DNA from: Oscheius onirici
Lineage: Eukaryota > Nematoda > Chromadorea > Rhabditida > Rhabditidae
Assembly: GCA_932521025.1 (NCBI GenBank)
Contig: OW051468.1
Span: 9,052,064-9,116,063 of the forward strand
Direction: 5' to 3'
Length of the DNA: 64,000 nucleotides
Part shown: in pieces, positions 32,801 through 43,210 of the stretch
Position numbering within the stretch: position 1 is the first letter of the stretch
Layout: each line of letters starts with the position of its first letter
Translations under genes and position numbers: made by a program
The notes under the pieces: model-generated
The model's database searches: none
Told to the model about the DNA's origin: nothing
The model's input: the letters and a program-made list of their open reading frames with translations, nothing else

Positions 32801-35800
32801 CTTGAATGCCCTCAAAGCTGGAAATAGAGTCTCTTCTGATCGAAAGATAACATGCGGGCTACTGTAGCTTATATCGTGTCGGCACCAGAGATTGGCGGTC
32901 ACTCTTTTGCTGCCAAAAACTGGTGCTCAAGTCAAGAGAGAGACTGATCTCGAAACTGGCACTTTCCTAAGCTGGGCGCTAAAAGCTAGGCCATCTGGTC
33001 AGTGAAAAGTGACTTCCTGAGATTAATCTCCAAGGCCCCCTCAAATTTGGCCTGACGGCGCCTACTTCCTAATTGAAAGATTCTCCTGCCGTGTTCTGAT
33101 TGAAAATGTTGGCGCCATAAATTCAATTACCATATGTTTGAACAAAGAATTTTGATGGGGTAGGTCTGAGAATGTAGTCTCTTAGAAAAAAAGGGTCACG
33201 GCGAAAAAGATTTTGTGCCCTTGAAAATGGGAAAGTTTGACGCAAATTTCTGCCTAAAAAAAGGCAGTCGAAGAGTCTCGACTCTTCACGCCCGACTAGT
33301 CATTTTACATCGATACACCTGAATAGAGTTGAAAAGAAAGGCGTCTCTAGGAACTTGGAGATAAGAAAAGAGGAATTTCGCTGGGAGACAAACAATTACA
33401 TTTAGGGGGCCCGAATGACGAAAGTTCCAGAAGAAGAGGCTAGCTAAGAGCCGGCCGGTTGTGTCAATTAGTCAAAGAGCACTGTGGGAAGACGCCCTTC
33501 CCCCGGTGGGAAAGGCCAGATTTTCCCGCTGGAAAGTGTAAAAATGGAACATTTTCTTGATGACCTTACGGTGATGGGACCCGGGGGCTCCTAATCCTGG
33601 ATTTTAGCTGTCAAGTTGCTTTAAAAAAGAGGGGGCGAAAAGTAGAGACTAATGACCCGTTTTTCAGATTCATAAACTTCATCTCCGAGGCCAAGAGAGC
33701 ACGTACGGGACAGTCCATTTACGACTGCTGCGAACAGGTTGGCTACTTTTTGAAATGTATAAAGCGGCAAGAGGCTGACTTGCGGTAAAAGCGTTTTGAC
33801 TATCAAATGTTTATAAGCTGTATCAATTTGACTGTAGTACGCAAACATTGGATACACAGCTAAAAAATTTTTACTCTGTGCAAAATGACCTTGACCAATT
33901 ACGGTGGAAAAAAAGGTTTCGAAGAGAAAAACTATCGGGCTTCTGTGATTCTTCTGCTTATTGAAAGACCTTATTTTACTATCGTTTTTAGGCCGGAATT
34001 CCCCGATGGGTAGTAGAAATTCGCCACGATGCCAGTCACCAGCACATGCCCTCCTTGGGAACACTCAAAAGGGCCATTGAGGTCTGCAAAGGCTACTTAT
34101 TCGTTCGTTTTTTGTACAATTCTGGTAAAATCAAGTTTACAGAGAGAATTTTGGTCAAAATCGATGCACGAATCTATCCAGGCGATGAAGGCAGAAGACG
34201 AGGATGCGGATGCTGAAAGCAGCAACGCGGCGGCCATAAAACTTCGTCAGGACATTAGCCAGGCCATTTATGATTTTTTCACCTGGAGAACGAGGGTATT
34301 TCCTTCATATTCAGCTCTTTTAACCATCAAAATTTCAGAATATGCAACTGAAAGCGACGGTAAAACATGCGCCTGTTGCGGCAATACAAAAGTATTTGAC
34401 GACTAATGCAGAGTTCGTTTTTTTTCGTAAACAAGTTGAAAAAATGTTTTGCAGAATCTTTCTCGGAATTCTCGTCCAGCCGGGACAGTTTCTTCTCAAT
34501 CGTGATCAAGGCAATAGACTTGGAGTCAATATTGTACCGAGTAAGTCCTTAATCTGTCCCATAAACGCTCTGAAACCTTGACAGCCAATTTTTAGCCCAA
34601 AGTATGTGTCTTTTTAGCCTAACAAGTTTCAGAAAGTTGAAGTGCGACTGCGGCTATTCATAACGCTGCTATATTAATTCTAGGACGGTTATAATGGGCA
34701 TGAGACGACCAACATGGGAAGAAGTCAGCCATTGACTGCAGAAGGCATCTAGATTCGTCTAATATTGTTGCTAACTGATCCAAAAAGAGCAAGCCAAAAC
34801 TGGCATTGCTGAGCTACTTGTTTAACTGCCAGGCTACGGTCTTGTCTCTAATTCTATCTTCTATTTTGTAGCTTCCATTTCGTTCCCTGAGCGTCTTCTG
34901 TAGTGCCACTTCTTCTAAAAACTCGCATTTCAGACTGGGAGGTACCGATTTCGCTGAAAGCAATCTGGGCGCCCGTTATTTCTCTCATCATGGAGGCCAG
35001 TCTAACTTGCAGCTTTGTTCTACAGCTCTTCGACGTCCGCATTTCGGCTCGCATTTCGCTCGACGATGTCGGTTTTATGGAATGGCAGGCCGTAGCTTGG
35101 CTCAACGAAATGCTCACCAGAGCTTCTCAACGTTCGTTTTTTTAGTCCATTTCAAGTTTTTAAGCCATTTTTAGCCGATATTAACATTTTTGACGAGAGC
35201 GAGTGGGAGTGGATTTTGAGGAAACTGGTCCAGGCTCCTGACGGCTTTTCCTCCCTGACGATCGAGCACGTGATGGCAAAAGTGCCAAAGCTGGAACGAA
35301 AAGTCCGTCGACAGCTGCGAAAAATGCTGGAAATATCGATGAGGGACGAATCGGCTCTGAACATGTCGATGGAGATGACGAGCGAGTCAACTATTTACAC
35401 TGCGGAAGACCTGGAACGACTCTTGCAGAAAAGTGAGCAGTTTTTGTCTTTCTTTTATGGCCTTATCGAAAATAACTGCTGTAGACTGAAAAATCTTTCT
35501 TTTTTATATACACTCAGAAAATTGCAGAAAATCGAATGCCTGTCAGCGACGAGATGATCGGCCTGTTCAAGGAGATTGACCCCTTCGAGGAGCAGCTCCC
35601 CGTCCAGATTGGCCTGGCTCCCGGCCAGAAATACGAGACAATTTCGCTCGTAATCGACGACGAATGGCTGGCAGAAGCCGATGCTGAGTACAATCGACGC
35701 GATAATGCGGATCTTCTCCTTGAGGTGGTTTTTCTAGAGACCAAAAGAAAGCAAATTTTTAGACCATTGATGAAGATTTCGACATGAGTTCCTTGAGCAG

Positions 35801-35804
35801 ATGA
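29881..35804 (+). CDS. las-1: LAS1-like pre-rRNA processing endonuclease (HEPN)
   Basis: Exons join in phase: 29881-29934 (MTKANQSKVAEHSVPYTL), about 30004-30097 (IEWNRVTQLVRSTNLQDMEE), then a 3.5-kb intron, 33668 on (FINFISEAKRARTGQSIYDC), 33993 on (AGIPRWVVEIRHDASHQHMP SLGTLKRAIE), 34141 on (REFWSKSMHESIQ), 34339 on, 34455 on, 34936 on (WEVPISLKAIWAPVISLIME), 35176 on, 35527 on, and the end TIDEDFDMSSLSR at 35804. RHDASH is the RHxxxH catalytic motif of the Las1 HEPN nuclease, and IPRWVVEIRH matches the family. LAS1 with GRC3/NOL9 cuts ITS2 in the nucleolus during 60S maturation. The long intron holds a ~550-bp foldback element and a nested antisense Ly6-type gene. The symbol is by homology only. 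Confidence 0.9.
30233..30788. mobile_element. ~550-bp foldback element in LAS1 intron
   Basis: Left arm TATAGGTCTCGCCAAA ... TTGGCGCGCAAATT and right arm AATTTGCGCGCCAAG ... TTTGGCGAGACCTATA are inverted copies matching over about 200 bp, including CAATCGTGGAAATGTCCTC. Flanked by TA. The centre is AT-rich and non-coding. Confidence 0.85.
30905..30970 (+). other. tRNA-like 5' half followed by T-run
   Basis: GTGGCGCAGTGTTAGAGCGC looks like a D-stem/A-box region. It is followed by a potential anticodon-type stem (TCGTCCAGATGACGA) and, after TTTCACCC, by TTTTTTT, a pol III stop. There is no B box, so it is probably a tRNA relic. Confidence 0.3.
31327..32008 (-). CDS. Ly6/uPAR three-finger domain protein, nested in LAS1 intron
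   Basis: Exon 1 (from ATG 32008) encodes the signal peptide MLPTLLHILLLLESHYQES. After an intron of about 105 bp, a phase-0 exon starts EWKSLGFSITCFDCNSDQGT. It continues CNEGECEGLTCIKMETSN, then another exon with KGCGDDQEEVNCQQSG and SRCVCDTPFCNGDQ. The Cys pattern, ending in CxCxxxxCNG, is that of nematode Ly6/uPAR (three-finger) proteins. The tail is a Pro-rich linker (SSAPPPPGQF) and a hydrophobic helix MALLVAILVFVGASCSLIVV ending CVQFC: either a transmembrane anchor or a GPI signal. The protein should be extracellular and membrane-attached, as receptor- or channel-modulating Ly6 proteins are. The gene lies antisense inside the 30098-33667 intron of LAS1. Confidence 0.85.
32009..33660. 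other. Rest of the LAS1 intron, no supported gene
   Basis: Plus-strand open frames at 32317-32523 and 32554-32742 have no recognisable domain. The stretch is likely the promoter side of the nested Ly6-type gene plus intron filler. Confidence 0.5.
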
Positions 35805-35864
35805 AACTCGTGAAATTTTGTTACCTTATATTGTTGTCTGTTCATTTTTTGACAAATTTCTTTA

Positions 35865-38008
35865 CTACTTTTTCAACTGGGAAGTCTGAACCGTCGTCAC
35901 AGTTACGGGCTTGATCTGGCTCCGTTTGCACTTGATGACGATGTCAACACACCATTGGGGGAAACAGGCGCTGAACCAGCCCTTCCACATCTTTTTGATA
36001 ATGTTGCGGTACTCGGAGCTGCGCCAGATGGAGACGTAGAAACATTGGGAGAAGGTCAACATTTGAAGAATACCCTGAAATAAAATATGTTTCGGAGTCC
36101 GGGACTACGTTCTTATCAGAAACACTGGAATGGTCGATTTAATAACAGATTACCGTAACTCCTTCATCTGAAGCACAGCTCGTCGTTGAAAGATTAAACA
36201 GAAATCATTCGGAACGGGACCCGTCGATTCTCCGAAGAGATATTATCAACTTTTCCACCTTTTCAAGCCAAAATTCGGCTTCTGTTGGAAATTTCAAATC
36301 GTGGCTGGACCTCAAGAACGCAGTCCTTTGATGTGCCGAACTCTGATCGAATACTCAGCCAGAAATACTGGCCGAGTATCCTACGTTTATCGTGAAATGA
36401 ATGGGTTACGGTAACAGACATGTCATAAAAGTATGCTTTAAAAATAACTTACCGTAGCAGCTCTCAACGGAGCCCAATGATAATTTTTTGTCCCCTCTTC
36501 TCCCGCCTGTTCCTCTCCTAGTCTCTGTGTAATCTCGTCGATGATTATTGAAGCGAACCATGTTAGGAGATAGATCGTGATCAAGACCGATATCGTCTTC
36601 ATCGACTTCTTATGACGATTACGGTAGCAGGCCGTTGGATTCGCTTTGTGAAACATTCTTCCTGAACAGTCTCTGTAACAGTACTAATTTCAGAAATCAC
36701 CTCGAATGAATTCTGACAAGTAGGCCACAAAATATGCTAGAATCTGTGCCAGACCGAGAAGAAAATGAATAATGTTGTGGGAGGTAGAGAGTCTTTGAAC
36801 GAAACGCAGGGCCTGCATTGTGCAGACGATGGAATTTGAGGGAGACACCAGACAGAAGAAGACGGTAGCGTAGATTGCAGCTGCTATACAGGAGCAGATT
36901 CCCGATATTATGCAGGATTTCTTCACGTCCATTTCGCGATAACTGAAAGAAGGAAATTGGTGGGACAAGAAATCATGGTTGGATAGTCTGACAAAGGATT
37001 TGATGAAATTTAGAGTCTTAACAAAAGAAGGACAATGCAACTAGCTGACGCAATGTACAGAAAGTTGTCCTTCATGGACCAGGCTTACGACTTCGAGAAT
37101 CTAGTGGACAAGTATCGTCTCCTGCAATTATTCTGTCTCTCGATGAATACTTCTCCTTCGGAATCGAGAAGTTTCTCAGACTTCTACTTCATCTCTGTTG
37201 GTTGTTCGTCATGATCATTCTGTTCAAGGCGTAGTACTACAATATCGACGGATGCTGAACAGTGAGACCAATCAAGGCTAGAAGACGCTCTATGTTGTGA
37301 CACTCTTCACATCATCTGTCCTCAAATTCGTCTGCTTCGTCAGCATTCGACTCAATGACGGAGTGACTGGCATCTTGTTCTACTGGCCCGGCCCTTCTGC
37401 AGACGCTCTCACTTTCTCTGGGCCGGTGAAGTTCATTCGCCAAGGAAGAGGATCGAAAATGAATAGACAGCAGACGAATAAACACAAACATAGCCAAAGT
37501 AAAGAAAAATGAAAGTAAGGCAGTCATCTATAGGAAATGGTGTGACTTAGTCAGGAGGGACAGTAGTCAGGACAAGGCACTAAGGAAGAGAAGAAAAAAA
37601 AGATTGAGATGACGAAATAGACACTAAAACTCACAACATTGGCATGACGATGGCCATGAACAGATCCAGTGAAATACTGAGCATTAGGACAGCCTGCACA
37701 ACTTCGAAGAAGATGTACTGTGAGAGTATGAGAAAACAAGTCATTTCTGAGGTCTGTGTCGGACAGGATATAAGAACAGTGTTGGTCAGTTCACCAATGA
37801 TGCAGAAGAGGTGTGCCACTGACAATTGAAGTAGAAGAAGACCTGAACTCTTCGTGGGAAATAGTAGGGGGGATGTACCGTATTTTGTCTGAATCTGTTT
37901 TTTCTTCCACGTCGCGTAGAAGATCTGAACGTGACCGAAGATTCCGAATGTTGCTATTGTCGTCTGGATGGCCAGAAGAACTATGTCCGGGGCGCCGAAG
38001 GCTGACAT
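35865..38008 (-). CDS. srsx-like serpentine chemoreceptor, possibly broken
   Basis: Exon 1 (38008-37635) starts MSAFGAPDIVLLAIQTTIAT (TM1). It continues SGLLLLQLSVAHLFCIIGEL (TM2) and FLILSQYIFFEVVQAVLMLS with ISLDLFMAIVMPM (TM3), a pattern typical of nematode Srsx receptors. Later exons: DVKKSCIISGICSCIAAAIY plus ATVFFCLVSP (about 36935-36705, TM5 area), NRHKKSMKTISVLITIYLLT (about 36660-36460, TM6), and the last exon with MLTFSQCFYVSIWRSSEYRN (TM7) ending TSQLKK at 35865. Between 37634 and 37040 I could not join an exon for TM4 in phase; candidate frames contain stops. The gene may be a pseudogene or have an unusual middle exon. Role, if intact: olfactory/chemosensory GPCR. Confidence 0.65.
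36330..36415. repeat. Foldback fragment related to the 9483/54360 MITEs
   Basis: GATCGAATACTCAGCC pairs with GGCCGAGTATCCTACG, then ATGGGTTACGGTAA. It lies in an intron of the srsx-like gene. Confidence 0.6.
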
Positions 38009-41000
38009 GCCAGCTGTAAAATCATAGAGTAATAAAAACAATACGACTACAGTTTGGTAGACCTGTTAAGAGTTATCCCAGGAACTTTACACTCGGATAA
38101 CTCGTGACAAGTTACAACAAGATGGCAAAATAAGCTCAAGTTTAGTTCAAGCGGCTAGAGACTGGTGTGTCACATTTCATTATCAACTACGGCCATGAAG
38201 AAGAGCACCTTGTTCTCTCATCTCTTAGAAATGTTCTGATTCTTTTTCCTGGTACCATTTGTGCAAGACAAAAGCTTTCGGGCAAAAAAAAATAGAGTAA
38301 GGATACTCTGGTAGTTGGTCGATAAAGAAGGACCGACTGACAACAGTACCTGTCGTCATAAGCCTGCTAGGTTTTAGAATCGAACCAAAGAAACAACGTC
38401 AAATTGAAAGAAATTCTGTTTTCTCGATCATGCAAAAAACACGGAATTAGAAGAGGGACGAAGCATAAAGATGCCATTCTGGAAAAGGAATCCTCGAGTA
38501 ACAAGCCACAATGCCGACGTCATAGAAAGAAAAATGTCTGAGTTAGGATCCAAAAGAAATAAAGGATAAGTAGATTAGAAGAACTACAAGGCTGTTATGA
38601 AAGGTTGCTGGTCTCTGGCAGTAATTATGTGACTTTCTCACATGTATCTGTACATGAGAAATTCACACGACTCCTTCCAACGCCAGCGAATTTCAAAAAT
38701 TAAGGGAGCAGAACATCAACTTCCGGCACTACTCAGTGTATGATCTACCATGCTGAAACTGATATAGAGTGGAACGTCATAGACAAAATGATCCAAAAGG
38801 CAGTGGACGCGGAGTACTAGTAATTTCCTGTTAGGTACATTGAGTACGGGAGAGATTAGCTCGGGTGTTAGCTGAGAAAATCAAAGTTGGTATGGAGGGG
38901 AACAGATCAGCTATTTCTAGATCGTTTCGGTGAGAAACGGAAGCTCAAACATGGTTCTGTGTTTAACCTCGTCCACATGGAAACTGTTCCCAGAGAAAAT
39001 CAAAAATCTTGAAGATTAAAAAAGAATGTGAACGAAGAACTGATGGTAAGGGACAGATAACGACATGGAATACTTTTTTTACGTATCGAAAATCTGGATC
39101 TCTGTACAAAGTTAACACGAAAGCGATGTGTACTTCATCTAGGCAATCTCCTAAGATTTAAGTTGAGTTCGTTAAGGGTCAGGGATCTTCAAACGATCGC
39201 CTCAAAAGCTCAGAGATCTCAATTAATTCATGTTCTCATCCACGTTGTTAAATATAGGCTTGGGAACGTTCATCATTAGTTTTTATCTGCGAGAGCAGGT
39301 TTGGAACCTCGTGTTAAAAAAAAATCCGAGGGATGCAAAGGAGATATATTCCCACGTGTTTTTCAATGAACCGTGGTCTTTTCTGAATGTATCGTCTCCA
39401 TTTTGAGCTTGGCTTGAATGAGCAGTTGACGAGGTCATATCCACCTTCTGATCGGTCATCAAAGAGCAAACGGGGAACACTTGAAAGAAGAATTTCAATC
39501 GCCAGGAGAAGAAAGACCAAGAGGAAAATGGCTCTCAACGTCGACCTCGTTACATTCGTAGATGTAGTGTGACTAGACAAAGACAGCCGCATAGCCTTGT
39601 CCAACATCGTCGAGACAAAGCAGAAGACCAATCTGGAGATCTTTCACTCGATTGGACTGGTCAAGCTCGTGAGACAACAGATCGAGGTTCTGACTGAAGA
39701 TTGGGTGATGAAGATCTATCATCTTTAGTCAATCTAGTCAACCTAACATTCTTATTCTGTGACCCTATCGTTCTAGCTATAAAAACTTCTTCAGTCAAGC
39801 AGTTCCAGTTCTCTTTGGGAACTCGTCTAGTGGAATCAATCCCTATAACCGTGTAACTGGTGTAAGTAATGAACCCCTCTTCTTCTCCATAACAGCTGTT
39901 ACGATGTAGGGACTAGTCATCTTTCCATATCAGGTTCCATCTCTTCTTATCTTCTAGAACCCCGCCTTGAGATTTTTAGCGACGGGGTCTGAACAGGAGG
40001 CCACATTTGGCACTACTACTGTAGCTCCTTGTTTTTCCCTCCTTGACCAACCTACAGTGAAAGGACGACTCTCGAAGCACATCTTATTGTCGTCGGGAAA
40101 TAACAATCAGGGAAATTGAAAAATCTGTTCAGTATTTACTTGACAAAGAACAGCCGCGTACATAATCATATAAAAAAAACCTACCTGGCACAAAAGTAAG
40201 AGACAAGTCTCCCAGTTGCCACATCCCGCCGGTTTGGTCAAGCTTAAATTATTTGCTGTCACATCTTTGTAAAGAGCATCGAGATGTGTAGAGAATAGAA
40301 AGTGGGAAAAGCATGACGCGAGTCTGTATTGAAACTTGCTAGTAGAGGCAATCCAGGCATATTGGATAGAGAATCAAATGGACAAGGACCAGAAAATCAG
40401 AGTTTTTACATGATGTTGGAGGGAGGAGTCTACGCGTATTTTAGCCAGATTGAATGGCTTGATCTGTAAGAAAAAACAGACCGAAAAAGTAATGACTAAA
40501 ATGATAAATTGTTTTGCAGGAAATAGCTACTTTAGATGAAGGTATTCGACCAATCTCTCTATGACTTTTCAAACAATCTGACGACAGATTAATATTGCAC
40601 GTTCGCCGTGAATAATCAGCTTCATTTCAGGCAAAGTTCAGTAATCCTTCATTGGTCAATAATAATATGGATTGTATTGTTCATGATTTTGTGCCTGGAA
40701 AGCTTACGGCTCTTGTATGTGACATCATTTTCCTCGACTATGCCTTCCCCGATATTTTGAAGAGGTCCAATCTTGTGCGTGGAATGAAAAGCAAATTTAG
40801 CCTCACTAGTTACTCACTTTGTGCACATTTCAGGTCCCCAGCACAGGTGAAGCATATCGGCCGCTACATCTGCGCAGGGGACCAAGCGCGCCAATATTGT
40901 TGGTCTCGAACAGAATCAAATGGGTTACTGTATGTCGTCGGCTTTTTGAACAAGCCATACTATATTTTTGGTGTGTTTCCGAGCGTTTTTGCCAAAAAAA

Positions 41001-41320
41001 GGAGAAAACAAGGCAGACATGAGAAAATGTGCAAAAGATTTAATTAAAATTTTTGCGCACTTTATGATCAGGTCACGATTTCTCTGAAGATCAAGCAACC
41101 GTAATCTGCGACCGACTTTAGGTCATCGAATTCTTGCCTTTTCGTTTATCCACCTGTGTCTATTCCTTGTTTTTCTTGCTTTATTTCGTCATCTTTCGGC
41201 ATACTAATTTACAAATTTTGCGTGGGAAGTGCGTCATTCTGTTTTCCATCTGTATTCTCTATATTTTTCTGCAATTTTCTTTCCTTTACACCATTAAATA
41301 TCTAATTTATAGCTTCGACC
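38009..41320. other. Gene-poor stretch with possible receptor relics
   Basis: No complete gene was assembled. A minus-strand open frame (39314-39631) includes a hydrophobic segment LRAIFLLVFLLLAIEILLSS, and a plus-strand frame near 39780-39850 reads NFFSQAVPVLFGNSSSGINP, like TM7 of a serpentine receptor. Both lack joinable exons. The frame at 40652-41047 runs into a foldback fragment (TCAAATGGGTTACTGTATG). These look like decayed genes. Confidence 0.35.
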
Positions 41321-42048
41321 ATGGAAGCGGCCCAAAAAACGTCGAAAAAGAATGCTTCTCGAGTCCGTAAACCCCGGGTAACTTTTTATGTCTAAAATTC
41401 CTCTAAATTTCTCTTTTTAGCAGTCGAACAATCCTTTTGCGGGAACAAGCAAAAACCTTTTCGCCTACTGCAATTTTCGAAGCTACAAATTCCGGAAAAA
41501 CAGTACGACTGCGAAGCTGGCCCAGGCAGCTGTAGAAGACACTATTCGAGGTAATTCCTATTTTCCTGCCAAAGCGACAAATGGAATGTTTTCAGAAAAC
41601 CGTTTGCAAACTCCTTCCCATCAAGAAATGGAGAAAAGGCGCCGTGAGAAGAACCTGGAATGGGCAGACACCATAGACGAAAAGCTAGAAGATTTGAAGG
41701 CAGAATTTGATCCCTTTGTGAGTTTTTCGTTTCGAAGTTTGCCGCTTTTCTTTTTACGGCTACCAGTTTCATCAAAACTCACTTTTTTCGCTCAATAGCT
41801 CCAAAACTTTCAGCATCCTTCTAAGCAACGTTTTCACGAGAAGAAACGGTACGCCGTAGCTCAGGTTTGTCCAATTTCTCCTTTCCTCCATTCTGTATTT
41901 TCAGACCTTTCCACATCGCTACTTTTCCCTCCAAGATAAGAGGCTTCAGTGCGGGCTGTGCAACTACAAGCGGCCGGATCAGGATCCGAAGAATGACCGT
42001 CTTCTGACAAAGCACCTCGCCGTTAAGCACAAAATTTACAGTATGTAG
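41321..42048 (+). CDS. Basic protein with C-terminal C2H2/BED-like zinc finger
   Basis: Five exons: 41321-41377 (MEAAQKTSKKNASRVRKPR), 41422-41550 (QSNNPFAGTSKNLFAYCNFR), 41596-41717 (ENRLQTPSHQEMEKRRREKN LEWADTIDEKLED), about 41815-41864, and about 41907-42048. The last reads LQCGLCNYKRPDQDPKNDRL then LTKHLAVKHKIYSM. C-x2-C ... H-x4-H with a long insert fits one zinc finger, closest to BED or atypical C2H2. The N-terminal half is Lys/Arg-rich. A nuclear nucleic-acid-binding role is a guess. The stop depends on reading through ACA|GTATGT, a possible donor, so extra 3' exons cannot be ruled out. Confidence 0.65.
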
Positions 42049-42286
42049 ATTTCTCTTTTCTTTACCTTCTGTTGTTATTTAGTTTTCTGTCAATTTTTTT
42101 CAGTTTCTGTCAAATTAAACCTGGTTTTTCAACTTAATTTGTTAGGTAACCTGAAAATTCCAAAGACAACCTATTTGAGGCTGGGTAGTTCGGGCCCGTA
42201 TCAGTAAGACTTTCGGTGGAAGACGATGTTTACGCGAAAACTTGGCACCCATTTTGAACATAAGCTTTCTATGTCTTATTGAGTAT

Positions 42287-42489
42287 ACTTGGGCGTCGAG
42301 TCGAAAAGTCGAGTCACGAGCCGATTCGAGTCGAGTTCTGGACCGACCCGAGTCGAGACGAGCCGGCTCGCGGGCTATGTCGAGTCGAGCCGACTCGTGG
42401 GGCACCTCGAGTCGAGTCGAGTGGAGCCGACTCGTGGCTCAAATTGAGCTCGACTCGGCTCGAGTCGGGTCGAGTTGCCCAAGTATATT
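42287..42489. mobile_element. ~200-bp hairpin element packed with GAGTC motifs
   Basis: Ends TATACTTGGGC ... GCCCAAGTATA are inverted repeats. The interior consists of repeated GTCGAGTCGAG / CGACTCG motifs with GAGCCGACTCG inverted partners, so the whole unit can fold on itself. Confidence 0.85.
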
Positions 42490-42619
42490 ATTGAGCCTCT
42501 GTTCAAAATATGTGTCAAGGTTTTTTTACTCCCCCCCCCGAAATGCGCCTTACTGACACAAGCCTGGTGTGAACGACCCTAAAATTCGTAGACCTAAAAA
42601 TGTATGAACTTTTGTGCAT

Positions 42620-43004
42620 AGGCGTGGAAAAGGAAAAGTAGAATGCTGCAGTGGGCAAGTTTACCGAAGCCCTCAGATTTTCTCCTCATCCGATCGCCTA
42701 CCTGGGCAGGTTGTTCTCACTAACGTTTTCTTTACCAATGTTACTTTTCCTGATCAAAGGCATACATTCGTTTGAACCAATATGAAAAGTGCATCAACAA
42801 TTGCCGGACCTATTTGGCTACACACAATCAGAATGCCATGGTTTACGGTCGAATGGGGTATGCTTTTTTTGGTATTCGGACTAATAATTTTCAGAATAGC
42901 TTGGTTATAGGGAAAGCATGCTGATGACCCAAAGAAAAGAGGCAGAGTCTCTCAGCAAACGACTTTATGCCAAACTGGTGGAAAAACGGAATAGAAGAAA
43001 ATAG
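42620..43004 (+). pseudogene. TPR-protein pseudogene, paralog of the 22718 gene
   Basis: The frame reads NAAVGKFTEALRFSPHPIAY then LGR|AYIRLNQYEKCINNCRTYLA and NQNAMVYGRMG, two TPR units, then QRKEAESLSKRLYAKLVEKR ending RNRRK. A stop codon (TAG) lies just before NAAVGK, where the paralog has EGKNEEA. Both introns are at the same positions as in the gene at 22718-23489. No start codon or N-terminal half was found, so this is a truncated, nonsense-broken copy. A partial functional gene is less likely. Confidence 0.7.
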
Positions 43005-43210
43005 TGTGTTCTTGGAAAACTGTAAAAATGAAAAATGTTAAAGAAATTTATTACGTCTCATAGAAACAAAGAAAAGAAGTGTCTACCGGTCAACCAAAGA
43101 TACAGAAACAGGGGGGAAGTACAAATATTTTTGCTGAAAGTTTGAAGAGAGGGAGGTCTGGGCATTGTCGTCCGATTAAGTGAACTGATACCACTTCAAG
43201 ATCTTTTCCA

